Below are positions 8,575 to 17,399 of a stretch of 64,000 bases of DNA, in pieces. The stretch's first letter is position 1, and every line of letters starts with the position of its first letter. The stretch comes from HRBIN16 sp049969495 (lineage in GTDB: Bacteria > Armatimonadota > HRBIN16): positions 1 through 64,000 of the forward strand of contig JBMFOT010000009.1 in the NCBI GenBank assembly GCA_049969495.1. Direction: 5' to 3'. The translations under genes and the position numbers were made by a program. A model generated the notes under the pieces. The model searched no databases. It saw nothing but the letters and a program-made list of their open reading frames with translations, and was not told the DNA's origin.

Positions 8575-8731
8575 TGTATACACCGCTGACGGCAAACTGC
8601 TCATCTCGGCGGGGCATCGCGTCTCTGAGGCGTTGCTGGAGCGAATCCGCAACTTCGCGGAGGTGACGGGCATTCGCGAACCGCTGTACGTGGAGATGCG
8701 GACGGGCGGTGGGCTGGTACAGGCAGCGTAA
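8486..8731 (+). pseudogene. 3' end of a response-regulator/HD-type signalling gene fused to the kinase remnant
   Basis: A frame beginning inside the kinase remnant (usable GTG at 8516) gives about 70 recognisable residues. They contain RGLRIGHILASDVYTADGKL and a helix ALLERIRNFAEVTGIREPLY. This pattern is common as the C-terminal cap of HD-domain response regulators that are often encoded next to PAS kinases. Nothing of the receiver or HD domain remains. The join at about 8485-8495 is where kinase-like coding ends and regulator-like coding begins. Confidence 0.5.
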
Positions 8732-8772
8732 GAGGGGGTATTTCGTATGGCTTGGCAGAAGCCTCGCCCGCC
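8732..8772 (+). repeat. Copy of the dispersed palindromic repeat
   Basis: GAGGGGGTATTTCGTATGGC, then TTGGCAGAAGCCTCGCCC. It matches the 49.06-49.11 kb copy with a few substitutions. It lies directly after the regulator remnant. Confidence 0.65.
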
Positions 8773-8793
8773 GCGGAAAGGCTCAGGAAACCG

Positions 8794-9915
8794 CTAAGGC
8801 AAATCCCATATCAGCAGCCGGCACGGCAACTCCGCCTGCAGGAACTCGTAGCACGCGGTCGGCTCCGCCGGCGCGAACTGCTCGAAGGCGGGGTTCCCGC
8901 TGATAGCCACAATACGGCTTCCGCCGTATTCCGCTCCCCATTTGTGCCACAGCTTGCGATACAGGTGCACCAGCTCCGAAGGCTTGCCCATGCGCACGCC
9001 GTAGGGCGGGTTGGTGACCAGCACCACCGGTTGCTCGGGCGGTGGTAAGGTGAGCGCATTCGCCACCGAGAACTCGATATCGCCTACCCCTGCTCCCTGT
9101 GCATTTTGCCTGGCTATCTCCACGTATCGCGCGTTCCAGTCGCTGCCCCGCAGGGGCGGAGAATGCCCGCGCACGTGTTCGCATGCCTGCAGTTCCTCTC
9201 GCCAGCGCGCCTCGTCATGTGGAATCAGCACGCGAAACGCCCACTCCGCGCGCCCCCGCGAAGGGCTGATGCCCCGTCGCCACAACGCGCCCTCTATTAA
9301 CAGCGTGCCCGTGCCGCACATCGGGTCTACCAGCGGGCGGTGGTCCCAGCCGGAAGCCATCACCACTGCCGCCGCCAGCGTGGGGCGAAGCGCGGTGAGG
9401 TGCGCCAGGCTCTGCCTCCACGGTCGGCGGTGCAGGCTGGAACCGGTGAGGTTTAAACCCAGCAGGTACTGGTCGTCCGCCAGCGTGGAGAATATCTCCA
9501 CATCGGGGTTGTCCAGATTGACGGGCGGACGCTTGGAGGTGCGCGCGATGAAGCGGTCGCACACCACCTGCCCCACCACGCGGGCGATATCCATGCTGGT
9601 GAACTCGTGCGTGCCATCGCGCTCGGAGCGGATAGCGAAGGCGTAGCAGTTCTCGAACCACTGTTCGTACGGAACCTGCCAGGCAACCTCTTCTATCTCT
9701 TTCAGCCCCCGCACCCGCTCTCTTGCCAGCAGCACAAAGAAGCGGTTGACGGTGCGGGCGTACAGGTGCAGGCGGTAGATAGCCTCCCACTCCGTGCGGA
9801 AGAAGACACGCGACCTGCTCGTGTCGGTGACCTCCGCGCCCAGAGCGGTCAGCTCCTGTGCGCTCACCCACTCCAGTCCGGTGGTGCAGGTAGCGAAGAA
9901 CTCAGTAAGCATCAT
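8794..9915 (-). CDS. RlmL/Trm14-like THUMP-domain RNA guanine methyltransferase
   Basis: About 373 residues from the ATG at 9915. The N-terminal 150 residues form a ferredoxin-like/THUMP RNA-binding part (TTGLEWVSAQELTALGAEV ... FTSMDIARVVGQ...). The C-terminal Rossmann methyltransferase has DPMCGTGTLLIEGAL as the SAM-binding motif I and the catalytic-loop motif TNPPYGVRMG (NPPY). This arrangement is that of the COG0116 family (RlmL N-terminal half, archaeal Trm14), which make N2-methylguanosine in 23S rRNA or tRNA. The target cannot be told from sequence. The frame stays open upstream to 10080, but THUMP similarity begins at MLTEFFATC. The double ATG start has only a weak ribosome site. Confidence 0.85.
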   Translation of the reverse strand: MMLTEFFATCTTGLEWVSAQELTALGAEVTDTSRSRVFFRTEWEAIYRLHLYARTVNRFFVLLARERVRGLKEIEEVAWQVPYEQWFENCYAFAIRSERDGTHEFTSMDIARVVGQVVCDRFIARTSKRPPVNLDNPDVEIFSTLADDQYLLGLNLTGSSLHRRPWRQSLAHLTALRPTLAAAVVMASGWDHRPLVDPMCGTGTLLIEGALWRRGISPSRGRAEWAFRVLIPHDEARWREELQACEHVRGHSPPLRGSDWNARYVEIARQNAQGAGVGDIEFSVANALTLPPPEQPVVLVTNPPYGVRMGKPSELVHLYRKLWHKWGAEYGGSRIVAISGNPAFEQFAPAEPTACYEFLQAELPCRLLIWDLP

Positions 9916-10041
9916 TCCACTGCTATATGATACCATCAGTCTGGCGGGCGAACGCCCCGATGAGCCGAAAACCTTGCACCGAATAGCTGCTGTTGGAGGG
10001 TCGCGCCCCGTCGCCGCCGCGTTATCATTACGAACGACATC

Positions 10042-10070
10042 TTGCAAATCGTGCGCGGATTCAGTATAAT
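10042..10070 (+). promoter_or_regulatory. Promoter of tRNA-Cys
   Basis: TTGCAA at 10042-10047 and TATAAT at 10065-10070 with exactly 17 bases between, about 20 bases before the tRNA. A strong vegetative-sigma pattern. Confidence 0.75.
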
Positions 10071-10089
10071 GATGGTGCAAAGAGAGCGA

Positions 10090-10165
10090 GGCGCCGTACC
10101 CAAGTGGCTAAGGGGGCGGTCTGCAAAACCGCTATTCGCCGGTTCGATTCCGGCCGGCGCCTCCA
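10090..10165 (+). tRNA. tRNA-Cys (anticodon GCA), CCA encoded
   Basis: The cloverleaf folds completely: acceptor GGCGCCG (10090-10096) pairs with CGGCGCC (10155-10161). The anticodon stem GCGGT/ACCGC encloses the loop CTGCAAA, giving anticodon GCA. The T arm is GCCGG-TTCGATT-CCGGC. The discriminator base is T (U73), as expected for cysteine tRNA, and CCA (10163-10165) is encoded. A run of T follows. Confidence 0.95.
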
Positions 10166-10201
10166 TTTTTTACTGCTCAGAGTGGGAGGTCAGAAACAGG
10201 G

Positions 10202-10498
10202 TTGGCAAACCTGAAGTCGTCCATTAAAGACATCAAACGCAACGAGAAGCGCCGCCTGCGCAACAAGTCCGCCAAGTCAGCGATGAAGACCTTTATCAAG
10301 AAGGCGAAGGCGGCGGCAGCCAGCGGTGACGTAGAAGCCATTCAGAAGGCTCTGAGGCAGGCGTGCAGTGCGATAGACAAAACCGCCGAGCGCGGCATCA
10401 TCCACAAGAACCAGGCAGCCCGGCGCAAATCGCGCTTGATGCGCTACGTCAATCAGTTGCTGGCTCGGCAACAGCAAGCCGCCACGAGCGGCGCGTAG
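10202..10498 (+). CDS. rpsT: Small ribosomal subunit protein bS20
   Basis: 98 residues, the normal length for S20, with the family's N-terminal block (MANLKSSIKDIKRNEKRR) and the helical RGIIHKNQAARRKSRLMRYV C-terminus that binds 16S rRNA. It starts at TTG; a GGGAGG element lies about 12 bases upstream. It follows tRNA-Cys and is convergent with holA, with only four bases between stops, so no room for a separate terminator. A non-ATG start for rpsT is known in other bacteria and is thought to limit translation. Confidence 0.95.
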   Translation: MANLKSSIKDIKRNEKRRLRNKSAKSAMKTFIKKAKAAAASGDVEAIQKALRQACSAIDKTAERGIIHKNQAARRKSRLMRYVNQLLARQQQAATSGA

Positions 10499-10502
10499 TC
10501 GC

Positions 10503-11564
10503 CTACTTCACCCCGCACAGGTCGACTACAAGCCGCTCGATAACTCTTCGAGGGTCGCTGTCCCCCTCGTCAATCCCCTTCAGCACACGGTCCGCCTGAT
10601 GCAGGCGGTCAAAGACTGCTTTCAGCTCTTTTAACGACAGGCGTTGCGCCTGTTCGCTCAGATTTCTCTTCAGGAAGGGTTGTCGGCTGAGCAATTGAGC
10701 AAGATTGGGGTCAGAAGGAAACCACTGTGCCGCGCTGTCTCCCTGCTCCAGTTGCAAGCGCATCTGCCACAGCAGGCGAAACTGACGTGCAATGAGCACC
10801 ATCAGACGCGGCACAATCGCCTCCGCCCGTCCACCAGATGATAACACGTCCTGCAGGTAACACATCGCCGAGGCGGTATCACGCATGGCGATAGCGTCCA
10901 CCAGTTTGAACACCTGCGCCTCCACCGTGCGGCTCACCACCGCTTCCACATCCTCTCGCTCGATGGTAGACCGCTCGCCGACATACAGTATCAGCTTGTG
11001 CAGCTCCGTCTCTGCCGCAGCGATGCTGGCAGCGGTCAGGAAGGTAAACCGCTCCAGCGCGTCGCGCGTCATGCCTTTACCCGCTTCCTGTAAGCGACTC
11101 AGCAACCACCCCTCGAAGCCCGCTGCGGTCAACGGTTTGCATTCGATGACCACTCCCTGCTTTTCCACCGCGCTCAGCAGCTTTGCGGGCACGGAGGTTC
11201 CTTTTCTGTCCTCCTCCTCGCTCTCGGCGTGCGTATACAGTATCAACGAGGTGCTTTCCGGCAGGCGTGGGATGGCATCGGTCAGGGCGTCTACATCCGT
11301 GCTCTTCAGGTGCTGCACCCCACGCACCATCACCACGCGACGCGGAGAAAAGGCAGGAATGCTCATCGCTTCGGCGAAGATGGCGGAGAGGTCTGTCTCC
11401 TGAACGTCGAGGTGCGCGCGATCGAACTCGTCGGCGACCAGTTCATCGCGCAGGCGTTGCAAGACCGCCTGCTTCTGCCCTTCCTCTTTGCCGTGCACCA
11501 GATAGACACGAGCGGGCGACTTCCCGACGCCCTCGCGCAAAAACTCGCTGGCGCTTACTGCCAT
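10503..11564 (-). CDS. holA: DNA polymerase III delta subunit (clamp-loader)
   Basis: 353 residues, typical for HolA. It has the N-terminal SPARVYLVHGKEEGQKQAV segment in the position of the degenerate P-loop, a VVMVRGVQHLK strand, a RLPESTSLILYT strand and the helical collar region at the C-terminus (LSEQAQRLSLKELKAVFDRL...DRVLKGIDEGDSDPR). In the replisome it opens the beta sliding clamp. Last gene of a minus-strand run from MoxR onward, 12 bases after the oxidoreductase gene. Confidence 0.92.
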   Translation of the reverse strand: MAVSASEFLREGVGKSPARVYLVHGKEEGQKQAVLQRLRDELVADEFDRAHLDVQETDLSAIFAEAMSIPAFSPRRVVMVRGVQHLKSTDVDALTDAIPRLPESTSLILYTHAESEEEDRKGTSVPAKLLSAVEKQGVVIECKPLTAAGFEGWLLSRLQEAGKGMTRDALERFTFLTAASIAAAETELHKLILYVGERSTIEREDVEAVVSRTVEAQVFKLVDAIAMRDTASAMCYLQDVLSSGGRAEAIVPRLMVLIARQFRLLWQMRLQLEQGDSAAQWFPSDPNLAQLLSRQPFLKRNLSEQAQRLSLKELKAVFDRLHQADRVLKGIDEGDSDPRRVIERLVVDLCGVK

Positions 11565-11575
11565 CGCTCTTCACC

Positions 11576-12607
11576 CTACAACAGGTCACCGATAGCGATT
11601 GCTCTGCCCTCAGCCAGACTGCGGATGGCGGCTTCGGTGAACTCCATGTACTTCACGCCGTCCTCGAAAGTGGTGAGCCGAATCTTCTCTTTGCCCCGGA
11701 TAGCGTTCACGAACTCCTCTTCCACACGCCATCTGCCCTCCTCTTCGGGTGGGATGGGGATTTCGGTCAGGGAGCTATCGCCGCGCCTTCCACCGCTCAG
11801 CTTGCCATCCGCGAAGCGCAGAGTGCCCTCGCTACCGAACAGCCACACCTCGGGTCCGCCCGCCAAACCGGTGACGGCGGAAATCTGGAAGTGCGCCACA
11901 GCACCGCATACCATCTCCGCAACCACTTCCAGATGGTCGGGGATACGCACCGCCCGCAGATTGCCGGAAGCATCCCGCCGCATGGGCACGAAGGTCTTAC
12001 CCATCGCGGTCACACGCTTCGCCTCCCCGACCCAGCGCATCACTGCTTCGTACCAGATGCCCAGCGTCATGGTGTTGAAACCGCTCAGGTCGAAGTCCTG
12101 ACGCCAGTGTAGAGGCGACTCACGGTCGATGAAGGTACCCCCTGCCCGTACCTCGATAGCCAGCACCTCTCCCAGGTAACCTTCCGAGATGAGGCGCTTG
12201 ATGGTATTATCCACCTTCAGGGTAAAAGGCGAAGGTACAATCTGAGTGACCAGGTGGGGACGCGCCCGTGCGGCTTCCAGCATCTGCCGCGCTTCGCGCA
12301 CGTTCATCGCCATACGCGCTTCGGTCATGACATGCTTGTTCGCCTGCAGCGCCGCCAGGGTCACGGGACAGTGCATGTAGGGCCAGGTTCCGATGACGAT
12401 GGCGTTGGTGTCGGGTGCATCCACCAGCTCGCGCCAGTTGTCGTACACTTTGGGGATATGGAACTGGCGGGCGACGCGCTCGGAGGACTCGCGCGTGCGA
12501 TTGCACACGCTCACTATCTCCACGCCCTCGATAGCCTGCAAATTGGGGATATGCTGCGCAACGGTGTTGGCTCCTGCACCCACCACGCCGACACGAATGG
12601 TCTCCAT
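11576..12607 (-). CDS. Gfo/Idh/MocA-family NAD(P)-dependent oxidoreductase
   Basis: 343 residues. N-terminal Rossmann fold with the dinucleotide motif VGVVGAGANTVAQHIPNL (residues about 6-23), then VSVCNRTRESSERVA. The family's EKP-like site is altered: HVMTEARMAMNVREA appears where EKP normally occurs, so the usual catalytic lysine is not at that position. The C-terminal alpha/beta domain (IEVRAGGTFIDRESPLHWRQD) fits the sugar-oxidoreductase family. Substrate unknown. AGGAGGTGAG lies about nine bases before the ATG. It sits between the transglutaminase operon and holA without an obvious functional link. Confidence 0.88.
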   Translation of the reverse strand: METIRVGVVGAGANTVAQHIPNLQAIEGVEIVSVCNRTRESSERVARQFHIPKVYDNWRELVDAPDTNAIVIGTWPYMHCPVTLAALQANKHVMTEARMAMNVREARQMLEAARARPHLVTQIVPSPFTLKVDNTIKRLISEGYLGEVLAIEVRAGGTFIDRESPLHWRQDFDLSGFNTMTLGIWYEAVMRWVGEAKRVTAMGKTFVPMRRDASGNLRAVRIPDHLEVVAEMVCGAVAHFQISAVTGLAGGPEVWLFGSEGTLRFADGKLSGGRRGDSSLTEIPIPPEEEGRWRVEEEFVNAIRGKEKIRLTTFEDGVKYMEFTEAAIRSLAEGRAIAIGDLL

Positions 12608-12644
12608 CTGCGTTTGCTCACCTCCTCAGGGCACTATTTCGCCT

Positions 12645-14705
12645 TCAGTGCCACCACCACCTGTATCGGCGTTTCAGCGCGGAACGTATCTGCTGCAGGT
12701 GTTTTTCTGCCTGTACGGCTTCTGCTTCTGCCACGCCGCGTCCATACTCACTGCGCTCCAGCAGGCGTGTCAACGCCCACAGCGATTCTGCTGCCTCGGG
12801 AACGGCTTTTTGCACCTTCGCTGCGTACTCGGAGGGCGTCATCCAATCGCTTCGTGCAACGCCCACCCTCTGCAGCGCGCGCACCGCCTGCAAGTAACAA
12901 CGCACAATACGTGAGATGGCGCATCTGCCGGTGCGGCGAGCGAAGAGCTCGTTCGCCATAGCAAAAAAGAGCAGGATTGCTGCCGTGATGGCTATCAGCC
13001 AGGGCAGATAACCGTATCGTCGGGTCAGCACCTTCCAGAAATGTTCACCTTTTCCTTTGCGGTATTGCGAGCCGGTTACGTCGCGCGCGCCTTCGGTGGC
13101 ATCGAAGGTTACCCAGCCGTAGCCGGGGAAGTATATCTCCGTCCACTGGTGACGATGCTTTTCGCGGGCAATGAACTTGCCGTCTGGCTGAGGGTCTCCT
13201 GTCAGAAAGCCTGTCGCCACCCGCGAGGGAATGCCTGCGTATCGCGCCAGTACCGCCAGCGCGGTGGAAAACAGATCACAGTAACCCTCGCGCGATTCAA
13301 ACAAGAAAAACTCCACCGCATCCCTTCCGACGGGCACCGCCTGAGCGTTCAGGTTATAATCGCAGGTGGATTCGATATACGTCTTCAGTGCCATGACCTT
13401 GTCGTAGTTGTTATAGTGGCGTGTGGTGAGTTCTCGCGCCAGATTCTGTAAACGCTGGCTGGTTTGGGCAGGCAGTTCAAAATAGATGGCACCGACGTCC
13501 CTCGGCGTTGCCGGAGGCGCCTGGCGCAGATCGTCGGGTGTAGCGTCCGGCACATGCGAAATCACCTCGTACTCTGCGCCCGATCGGTAACCATAGAAGG
13601 TCTGCAAGCATCCTGTGGCGTCCACCCGCACCGCCAGGTTGGGGAAGCGGATGCGCACCGGCTGTGCAGCAGCATAGATGATATTCGCTGCACCGTGCAG
13701 CAATTTAAATCTCTGCTTCACCTCCCGATAGCGTATGGGTTCGGGAGATACAGGAGGCACTGTTAGCGTATACAGCCCATCACGACGCTCGGGTATAGAC
13801 TGAAACGGTGCGTCCAGGTTGAACAGTTGCTGCGTGAAGAAACCGTATCGGGGGTTCGCCCAGCCTCGCCCCGTGTAGCGGACGTACACACTGCCACGCC
13901 AGTAGAGTGGTTCACTACTTTGTATTTCCAGTACCGGTTGCTCGCTCAGCGAAACCGGTCCCGACCCCACCGCTATCGCTGGCTGCGTAAAGGAGCTGGA
14001 AGTATTGCTATTGCTGATGGCGGAGGCTAAGCCCGGCGGCAGCGAATTTCCACTCAGACGCAGTGTGGCATCCCGCAAGGGCCAGCTGACGATGATACCC
14101 GTCAGCGCCGCCATGAGACCGCATACCAGCGCCACCGCAACCTGACCACGCATGAAGAGCGTATCGGGTTTCGCAGCACCGTACAACCGACGGGTGTTCT
14201 CGTGCGCCAGAAGGAAGGCGGTATTGCCCAGGAAGGTGGTAAACAGCCAGAACGCCTGTTGTGCGCTGAGCGCAGGGGCAGCGACCCCCAGCAAAGCCAC
14301 CACCGGCACAGCGATAAAGAGCACATGTTCATCCGACGCCAGCATGAAGGAGGCAAACACCACCAGCCAGCAGAGGAAAGCGATAGCGGTGCCGCCGTAG
14401 GTGGTTTCCACGTCAAAGGGAAGCACCCACCCCTGCATCCAGAAGTTGAGCAGGGCATACACGATGAGCCCAGCGAACAACCAGCGGATGAAGAGCCCGG
14501 GCGACTGCTCGAACCATCCCATACGCCTTGCCACGAAGCTGAATGCAAAGCCCAGCAACACCAGCACCATCATCGTACTGGTGAATCGCTGGTCCTCGAT
14601 GACAATACGTGCCGCCAGTAAGCCGCAGAACGCTACTGCCAGCCCGGACAGATACATCCAGACACTGGGTTGAGCCGACGAGGGCGTTGCACCTGAGGTA
14701 TTCAT
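12645..14705 (-). CDS. Membrane-anchored transglutaminase-like protease/cross-linker
   Basis: 686 residues from the ATG that overlaps the DUF58 stop as ATGA. Five or six N-terminal membrane helices (about residues 14-170, DUF3488-like) precede an extracytoplasmic region and a transglutaminase-like core. The Cys-His-Asp triad is visible as REGYCDLFSTALAVL (Cys), HRHQWTEIYFPGYGW (His) and VTFDATEG (Asp). Another membrane helix follows (PWLIAITAAILLFFAMA) and a cytoplasmic DUF4129-like tail (SEYAAKVQKAVPEAAESLWALTRLLERSEYG). With MoxR and DUF58 partners this is the conserved MoxR-DUF58-TgpA module, whose biological role is poorly defined. The frame is open to 15038 but that extension lies inside the DUF58 gene. 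Confidence 0.9.
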   Translation of the reverse strand: MNTSGATPSSAQPSVWMYLSGLAVAFCGLLAARIVIEDQRFTSTMMVLVLLGFAFSFVARRMGWFEQSPGLFIRWLFAGLIVYALLNFWMQGWVLPFDVETTYGGTAIAFLCWLVVFASFMLASDEHVLFIAVPVVALLGVAAPALSAQQAFWLFTTFLGNTAFLLAHENTRRLYGAAKPDTLFMRGQVAVALVCGLMAALTGIIVSWPLRDATLRLSGNSLPPGLASAISNSNTSSSFTQPAIAVGSGPVSLSEQPVLEIQSSEPLYWRGSVYVRYTGRGWANPRYGFFTQQLFNLDAPFQSIPERRDGLYTLTVPPVSPEPIRYREVKQRFKLLHGAANIIYAAAQPVRIRFPNLAVRVDATGCLQTFYGYRSGAEYEVISHVPDATPDDLRQAPPATPRDVGAIYFELPAQTSQRLQNLARELTTRHYNNYDKVMALKTYIESTCDYNLNAQAVPVGRDAVEFFLFESREGYCDLFSTALAVLARYAGIPSRVATGFLTGDPQPDGKFIAREKHRHQWTEIYFPGYGWVTFDATEGARDVTGSQYRKGKGEHFWKVLTRRYGYLPWLIAITAAILLFFAMANELFARRTGRCAISRIVRCYLQAVRALQRVGVARSDWMTPSEYAAKVQKAVPEAAESLWALTRLLERSEYGRGVAEAEAVQAEKHLQQIRSALKRRYRWWWH

Positions 14706-15937
14706 CGTTCCCCTCCCGGATGCAGTGGTATCACGATGACGTTCCGGGAGACAAGCAGGCGCATGAACTCCCCATCGTGGAGGGCGTCCAGAAAGCCACC
14801 CTGCCTGTCCAGTGCGGGCACGTTCGGTAGAAGCGCGACAACCTGTATCTGCTTGCGGGCACACATGTCCAGAAGCGGCAACAAGCGCATATCCGCAACG
14901 GCCGTGATCAATACCAGTAACGTGCCGGGTGGAACATCCGCCACCGCTTCCGTCGCCACATCTAACCATGCGAAATCGGGCTGAGGCGTGACCTCTGCCA
15001 GCACGTACAGATAGCCATACAGCTGCTCCGAAGACCACCGCGCAGGTTGTCTATCCGCTTCCGCAATACCGGTTACCAGTTTGAAGGGCAGTGCGCTGGT
15101 GTAAGCCAGATGCAATGCGCCGCTTGCCGCCTTGACCATTATCTCGAAACTGTTGGGTATCTGCCTCATCACCGGCGAACGGTCCAGTAGCACACACACC
15201 TCGGTCTGGGTGAACCGCTCGAAATCGCGCACAAACAGGTCGCCATAGCGGGCGGAATGTTTCCAGTCCACCCGGCGCAGGGGGTCCCCCGGCACGTACT
15301 CGCGAATGCCCAGAAACTCCACACTGTCCCCTCGTACCGGTGCAGAGTGAGCACCTGCCGCCGCGTAAAGTGCGCCGCGCAGGCTGTCTATAGCGGGCAA
15401 AGGCAACGGGGTGGGCAAGACCAGTATCTCCGTTCGTTCGCGCAATTGGTGGGAGAAGAAGAACATCCCTAACGGGTCGGTGGCATGAAGATTCAGCGGT
15501 CCAAGGTGGTATTTTCCTCTGTGCTGGAACACCACACTGTACCCCGCTTCTTGCTCGCCTCCTGCGGGCAGTGCAAGCGGGATCACGCCATCGCCCTCGC
15601 TGAACTGCGTTCCTTCCGGCAGGGTGTCTTGCGCTTGCAGAAAGTACTTGGGCAGACTACTGCGGTTGTAGACATGTAACTTCACCGGTACCGGCTGCTC
15701 ATCCCATGCCACATCCGCCACCTCGCGTTGTACCGACAGCCCCACCAGCATCCTTTTACCCACAGCGTACGACACCAGAGGCACTGCAGCGATAGCCACC
15801 GCCATCATGTACAAGTGCCCCAAACCGAGTGTCATCGCCACGGTGAGGATGCACATGCTGGATAGCACGGTAGCAAGCACCTTTACCCCGTGGTAGCTCG
15901 GCTTCGCGGACGGCTGCTGCCCGACTTCCGTCGTCAT
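14702..15937 (-). CDS. DUF58-domain membrane protein (MoxR partner)
   Basis: 411 residues. Two N-terminal membrane helices (about 22-60) lead to a beta domain. The DUF58 signature EFLGIREYVPGDPLRRVDWK and then SARYGDLFVRDFE is at about residues 207-240. A vWA-like fold follows, with LLDRS in place of a full MIDAS DxSxS. DUF58 proteins are always found next to MoxR AAA+ ATPases and are thought to be their substrates or adaptors. It overlaps MoxR upstream (ATGA at 15934-15937) and the transglutaminase downstream (ATGA at 14702-14705), so all three are translationally coupled. Confidence 0.93.
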   Translation of the reverse strand: MTTEVGQQPSAKPSYHGVKVLATVLSSMCILTVAMTLGLGHLYMMAVAIAAVPLVSYAVGKRMLVGLSVQREVADVAWDEQPVPVKLHVYNRSSLPKYFLQAQDTLPEGTQFSEGDGVIPLALPAGGEQEAGYSVVFQHRGKYHLGPLNLHATDPLGMFFFSHQLRERTEILVLPTPLPLPAIDSLRGALYAAAGAHSAPVRGDSVEFLGIREYVPGDPLRRVDWKHSARYGDLFVRDFERFTQTEVCVLLDRSPVMRQIPNSFEIMVKAASGALHLAYTSALPFKLVTGIAEADRQPARWSSEQLYGYLYVLAEVTPQPDFAWLDVATEAVADVPPGTLLVLITAVADMRLLPLLDMCARKQIQVVALLPNVPALDRQGGFLDALHDGEFMRLLVSRNVIVIPLHPGGER

Positions 15938-16896
15938 TTGCGTCCTCCCACACCCACCGGCACCGCAACCTGTTCCAGCACCTCTGCCACGATTTGCTCT
16001 GCGTTCACACCGCGCACCCGCGCCTCAGGCTTCAGAATCAGCCTGTGCGACAACACCGCTGCTGCCACAGCCTTTGCGTCATCTGGCAGCACATAGTCGC
16101 GCCCCTGAAGCACAGCGTACGCCTGCGCCGCGTGCATCAGGTTCAGCGAACCGCGCGGGCTCGCGCCCAGTTGCACATGCGGGTGGCGGCGTGTCGCGTT
16201 CACAATGCTCACGATATAATTGCGAATGGTGTCATGTACGAACACCTCACGCACATCACGCTGCGCCTGCACAATCTGCTCCGGCTCGGTGACCTGCTGT
16301 ACGTGCTGTAAAGGGTGTTCCTGTTGTTGTCGGCTAAGTATCATCACCTCGTCGTGCTGAGAGGGATAACCCAGCGAGAGGCGGATGAAGAAGCGGTCCA
16401 TCTGCGCTTCCGGCAGCGGATAGGTTCCCAGCATCTCCACGTTGTTTTGGGTGGCGATAACGAAGTACGGGCGAGGTAGCGGGTGCGAGACGCCGTCGAT
16501 GGTCACCTGCCGCTCTTCCATGCATTCCAGCAGGCTGGACTGCGTTTTGGGCGTTGCTCTGTTGATTTCGTCCGCCAGAACCACATTCGCGAACACCGGT
16601 CCCGGGTGCAGCTCGAAGCCCAGCGTCTTCGGGTTGAACACGTTGGTGCCGGTGACGTCGGCGGGGAGCAAGTCGGGGGTGAACTGGATGCGCCGGAACC
16701 TGCCTCCGATGGCGCGTGCCAGCGCTTTGGCAAGAGTGGTCTTGCCCACACCGGGGATATCCTCAATAAGCAGGTGTCCATCGCACAGCAGGGTGAGCAC
16801 GGCAAGCTCCACCATATTGCGCTTGCCGACAATGGCTTTCTCCACCTCATCCACGATGCGATGGAGCAGTTCAGCGGTTGGCGTCGGTTCTGGCAT
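15934..16896 (-). CDS. MoxR-family AAA+ ATPase
   Basis: 320 residues. Walker A GVGKTT (residues 49-54) preceded by LLIEDIPG, Walker B VVLADEINRA (about 105-114), sensor 1 FVIATQN and the C-terminal lid with sensor 2 (GASPRGSLNLMHAAQAYA). These are all the hallmarks of MoxR ATPases, chaperone-like enzymes that remodel or activate vWA-domain partners. GGGAGG lies eight bases before the ATG. First gene of the MoxR-DUF58-transglutaminase operon, and divergent from the small gene at 17058. Confidence 0.95.
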   Translation of the reverse strand: MPEPTPTAELLHRIVDEVEKAIVGKRNMVELAVLTLLCDGHLLIEDIPGVGKTTLAKALARAIGGRFRRIQFTPDLLPADVTGTNVFNPKTLGFELHPGPVFANVVLADEINRATPKTQSSLLECMEERQVTIDGVSHPLPRPYFVIATQNNVEMLGTYPLPEAQMDRFFIRLSLGYPSQHDEVMILSRQQQEHPLQHVQQVTEPEQIVQAQRDVREVFVHDTIRNYIVSIVNATRRHPHVQLGASPRGSLNLMHAAQAYAVLQGRDYVLPDDAKAVAAAVLSHRLILKPEARVRGVNAEQIVAEVLEQVAVPVGVGGRK

Positions 16897-17057
16897 GACG
16901 AAGACCTCCCATGAGCCGGATGCAGTGTATCTCTCTATACTGAGAAGACGCGCGTCGGTGTTCCCCCGTTACGTTTACAGTATACCCTCCCTATCTCGTA
17001 GCAGTGCGGGGTTTTTGCACTACCCGTAACCTCTGCAGGTACTGCAGGAGGGTAGAC

Positions 17058-17327
17058 ATGGAAAATCCTCTACAGAAGGTGGCATCCCACCAGCCAAGGG
17101 GAGGAATGCACATGGGAGTGCACGATGCCAAGGCTTACGTGGGTTCGTTGTGCGAAATTACCTGGAAAGACCGCGCAGGCAACACCCACGTGACGCTGGC
17201 TACCGTTGAAGATGCCAGATATGTGCCGCTCTACGGTGCATACCTGATTACGGATGCAGAGGATATCCGTCTCGACCAGGTGGTCGCCATTCAGGTTGCC
17301 GAAGTCGCGATGCAGAAGGCAGCATGA
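17058..17327 (+). CDS. Small conserved-looking protein of unknown function
   Basis: 89 residues from an ATG with GGAGGG seven bases upstream. The frame is open from 17004 but the leading part has no initiation site. The second half looks like a small beta barrel (YVGSLCEITWKDRAGNTHVT, then LYGAYLITDAEDIRLDQVVAI), similar in style to Sm-like or SH3-like modules. No family is recognised. It stands alone between the divergent MoxR operon and the convergent two-component operon, with an 11-base-pair hairpin after it. Confidence 0.6.
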   Translation: MENPLQKVASHQPRGGMHMGVHDAKAYVGSLCEITWKDRAGNTHVTLATVEDARYVPLYGAYLITDAEDIRLDQVVAIQVAEVAMQKAA

Positions 17328-17360
17328 TGCGGAGCATATCCACATACGGGTACCCACCCA

Positions 17361-17386
17361 GCGGGCAGAGGCTGTCCTCTGCCCGC
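17361..17386. terminator. Hairpin between convergent genes
   Basis: GCGGGCAGAGG and CCTCTGCCCGC form a perfect 11-base-pair stem with loop CTGT. It lies between the stop at 17327 and the stop at 17400 of the opposite strand. There is no T tract, so termination would be atypical; the stem could serve both directions. Confidence 0.5.
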
Positions 17387-17399
17387 CGCATCATCTCCT

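Noticed and set aside
7912..8731. Kinase remnant as a simple sequencing frameshift
   Set aside because: The whole ATP-binding, receiver and HD regions (hundreds of codons) are missing, so one indel cannot explain it.
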